Translations under genes and position numbers: made by a program
Source: Halorubrum vacuolatum
GTDB taxonomy: Archaea > Halobacteriota > Halobacteria > Halobacteriales > Haloferacaceae
Length of the DNA: 32,883 nt
Assembly (NCBI RefSeq): GCF_900188065.1
Contig: NZ_FZNQ01000025.1
Location: 1 to 32,883 of the forward strand
Reading direction: 5' to 3'
Shown here: piece by piece, positions 32,517-32,883 of the stretch
Numbering within the stretch: position 1 is the stretch's first letter
Layout of the letters: each line of letters opens with the position of its first letter
The notes under the pieces: model-generated
What the model saw: only the letters and a program-made list of their open reading frames with translations
What the model was told of the DNA's origin: nothing
Database searches by the model: none

Positions 32517-32761
32517 TCACCGCCGCGTCGATACAATATACAGGCCGATGACGAGTCCCCGGCGAGGAGCGCGCCGAAGGTCTGAGCGGGAACGACGAGC
32601 GTCGCCAGCAGCATCGAACCGAAGACGGCAAGGCCCCACACCGCCGGACGGTCGGCCCCACGGCGTCGCGCATCGCGGGCGACGATCCCCGCGATAACGG
32701 CGTACGCGACGAGCGCGAGGATCGACAGCAACGCCACGGATCCGCCCTGTAAGAGGATCAT
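32517..32761 (-). pseudogene. small two- to three-helix membrane protein with one-base frameshift
   Basis: From ATG 32761 the frame reads MILLQGGSVALLSILALVAY, then GIVARDARRRGADRPAVWGL and a second helix AVFGSMLLATLVVPAQTFGALLAG. It then breaks at a run of four G (32557-32560 on the plus strand as CCCC). One extra G there would restore GLVIGLYIVSTRR and a stop at 32517, giving a natural 81-residue protein of a haloarchaeal type. The loss of one G, or a sequencing slip, sends translation into the repeat array. The right end of the TnpB element lies 27 bases before the ATG, where the TATA box should be, so the gene is probably also unpromoted. Confidence 0.6.
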
Positions 32762-32787
32762 CTCCCCGTCGGTAGCGCCGTCCGAGA

Positions 32788-32837
32788 GTTGACATCCTCC
32801 CCGCCCTAAAGGGCGAGGATTCCCGAGCGTTGGGATA
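32788..32837 (-). mobile_element. IS200/IS605-type right end with omega-RNA hairpin (right copy)
   Basis: The minus strand reads, after the tnpB stop, AATATCCCAACG, GGGAATCCTCG and GGGGAGGATGTCAAC, as in the left copy. The apical stem is 32802-32806 with 32811-32815 around a four-base loop. Compared with the left stem, both members of a base pair are exchanged, so pairing is kept. The right end faces inward, and the guide-adjacent sequence outside it begins TCTCGGACGGCG. Confidence 0.75.
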
Positions 32838-32883
32838 TTAAGATTCGCAACCCACCTGTTCTCTCGGGTGGAACAACCCGGAG
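32838..32883 (-). CDS. tnpB: TnpB (IS200/IS605, IS1341-type) C-terminal end, cut by window edge
   Basis: The minus strand from 32882 reads SGLFHPREQVGCES and TAA at 32838-32840. It shares the G-x-F-x-P-x-E-Q-V ending with the left copy but is clearly diverged from it, so the two elements are related rather than recent duplicates. The main part of the gene is beyond the window. Confidence 0.6.
   Translation of the reverse strand, partial: SGLFHPREQVGCES

Overview
The window is haloarchaeal chromosomal DNA. GC is high, the predicted proteins are acidic, many genes have a TATA-like box about 27 bases before the start codon (leaderless style), and the gene families are archaeal: SBDS-type ribosome factor, TatA, archaeal CoaBC, the Mrp antiporter with a USP-like domain on MnhE, DICT sensor and haloarchaeal zinc ribbons. 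The exact genus cannot be named from the sequence.

Both edges are mobile DNA. Positions 1-96 and 32788-32883 are the tnpB 3' end plus the right end of two related IS200/IS605 (IS1341-type) elements. They lie in opposite orientation with their right ends pointing into the window, so the roughly 32.7 kb between them is bracketed by inverted TnpB elements. Each seems to have hurt its neighbour. The left one abuts an N-terminally missing DICT sensor gene (97-561). The right one sits where the promoter of a small membrane-protein gene should be, and that gene also has a one-base frameshift (32517-32761).

Region 0.7-6.7 kb holds housekeeping genes: a CRTAC1-type propeller with an ASPIC/UnbV domain, a small zinc finger, SBDS, a TrkA-N/DHH phosphoesterase, tRNA-Lys(CTT), a tiny zinc ribbon, tRNA-Arg(CCT), tatA and a peroxiredoxin. 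The DNA between the two tRNAs is AT-richer and carries an exact 24-bp copy of the tRNA-Lys 3' end at a 100-bp offset, with weaker similarity continuing beyond it.

Region 7.1-15.4 kb is one tightly overlapping Mrp-type cation/proton antiporter operon in the order E-F-G-(DUF4040)-B-C-D1-D2-(43-aa ORF)-D3. It has three NuoL/M/N-like subunits, a His/Asp-rich loop in D1, and a poly-T terminator. The genes would form one membrane complex exchanging Na+ (or another cation) for H+. Region 15.7-18.9 kb is a ppk1-ppk2 pair for polyphosphate metabolism.

Region 19-30 kb contains a Tat lipoprotein beta-propeller with paired upstream repeats, coaBC, a His-rich repeat-bearing membrane protein, a Xi-class glutathione-transferase-like protein, a REC-4xPAS histidine kinase, a class V aminotransferase-fold enzyme, a methyltransferase and a glutamate-cysteine-ligase-like protein. 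The last two kilobases hold an unknown protein's end, an MBL-fold protein, a GNAT acetyltransferase and a 30-bp minisatellite between convergent genes. No CRISPR array, rRNA, prophage or defence island is visible. The most unusual material is the TnpB borders with their decayed neighbours, the tRNA-Lys duplication, the His-rich repeats and the minisatellite.
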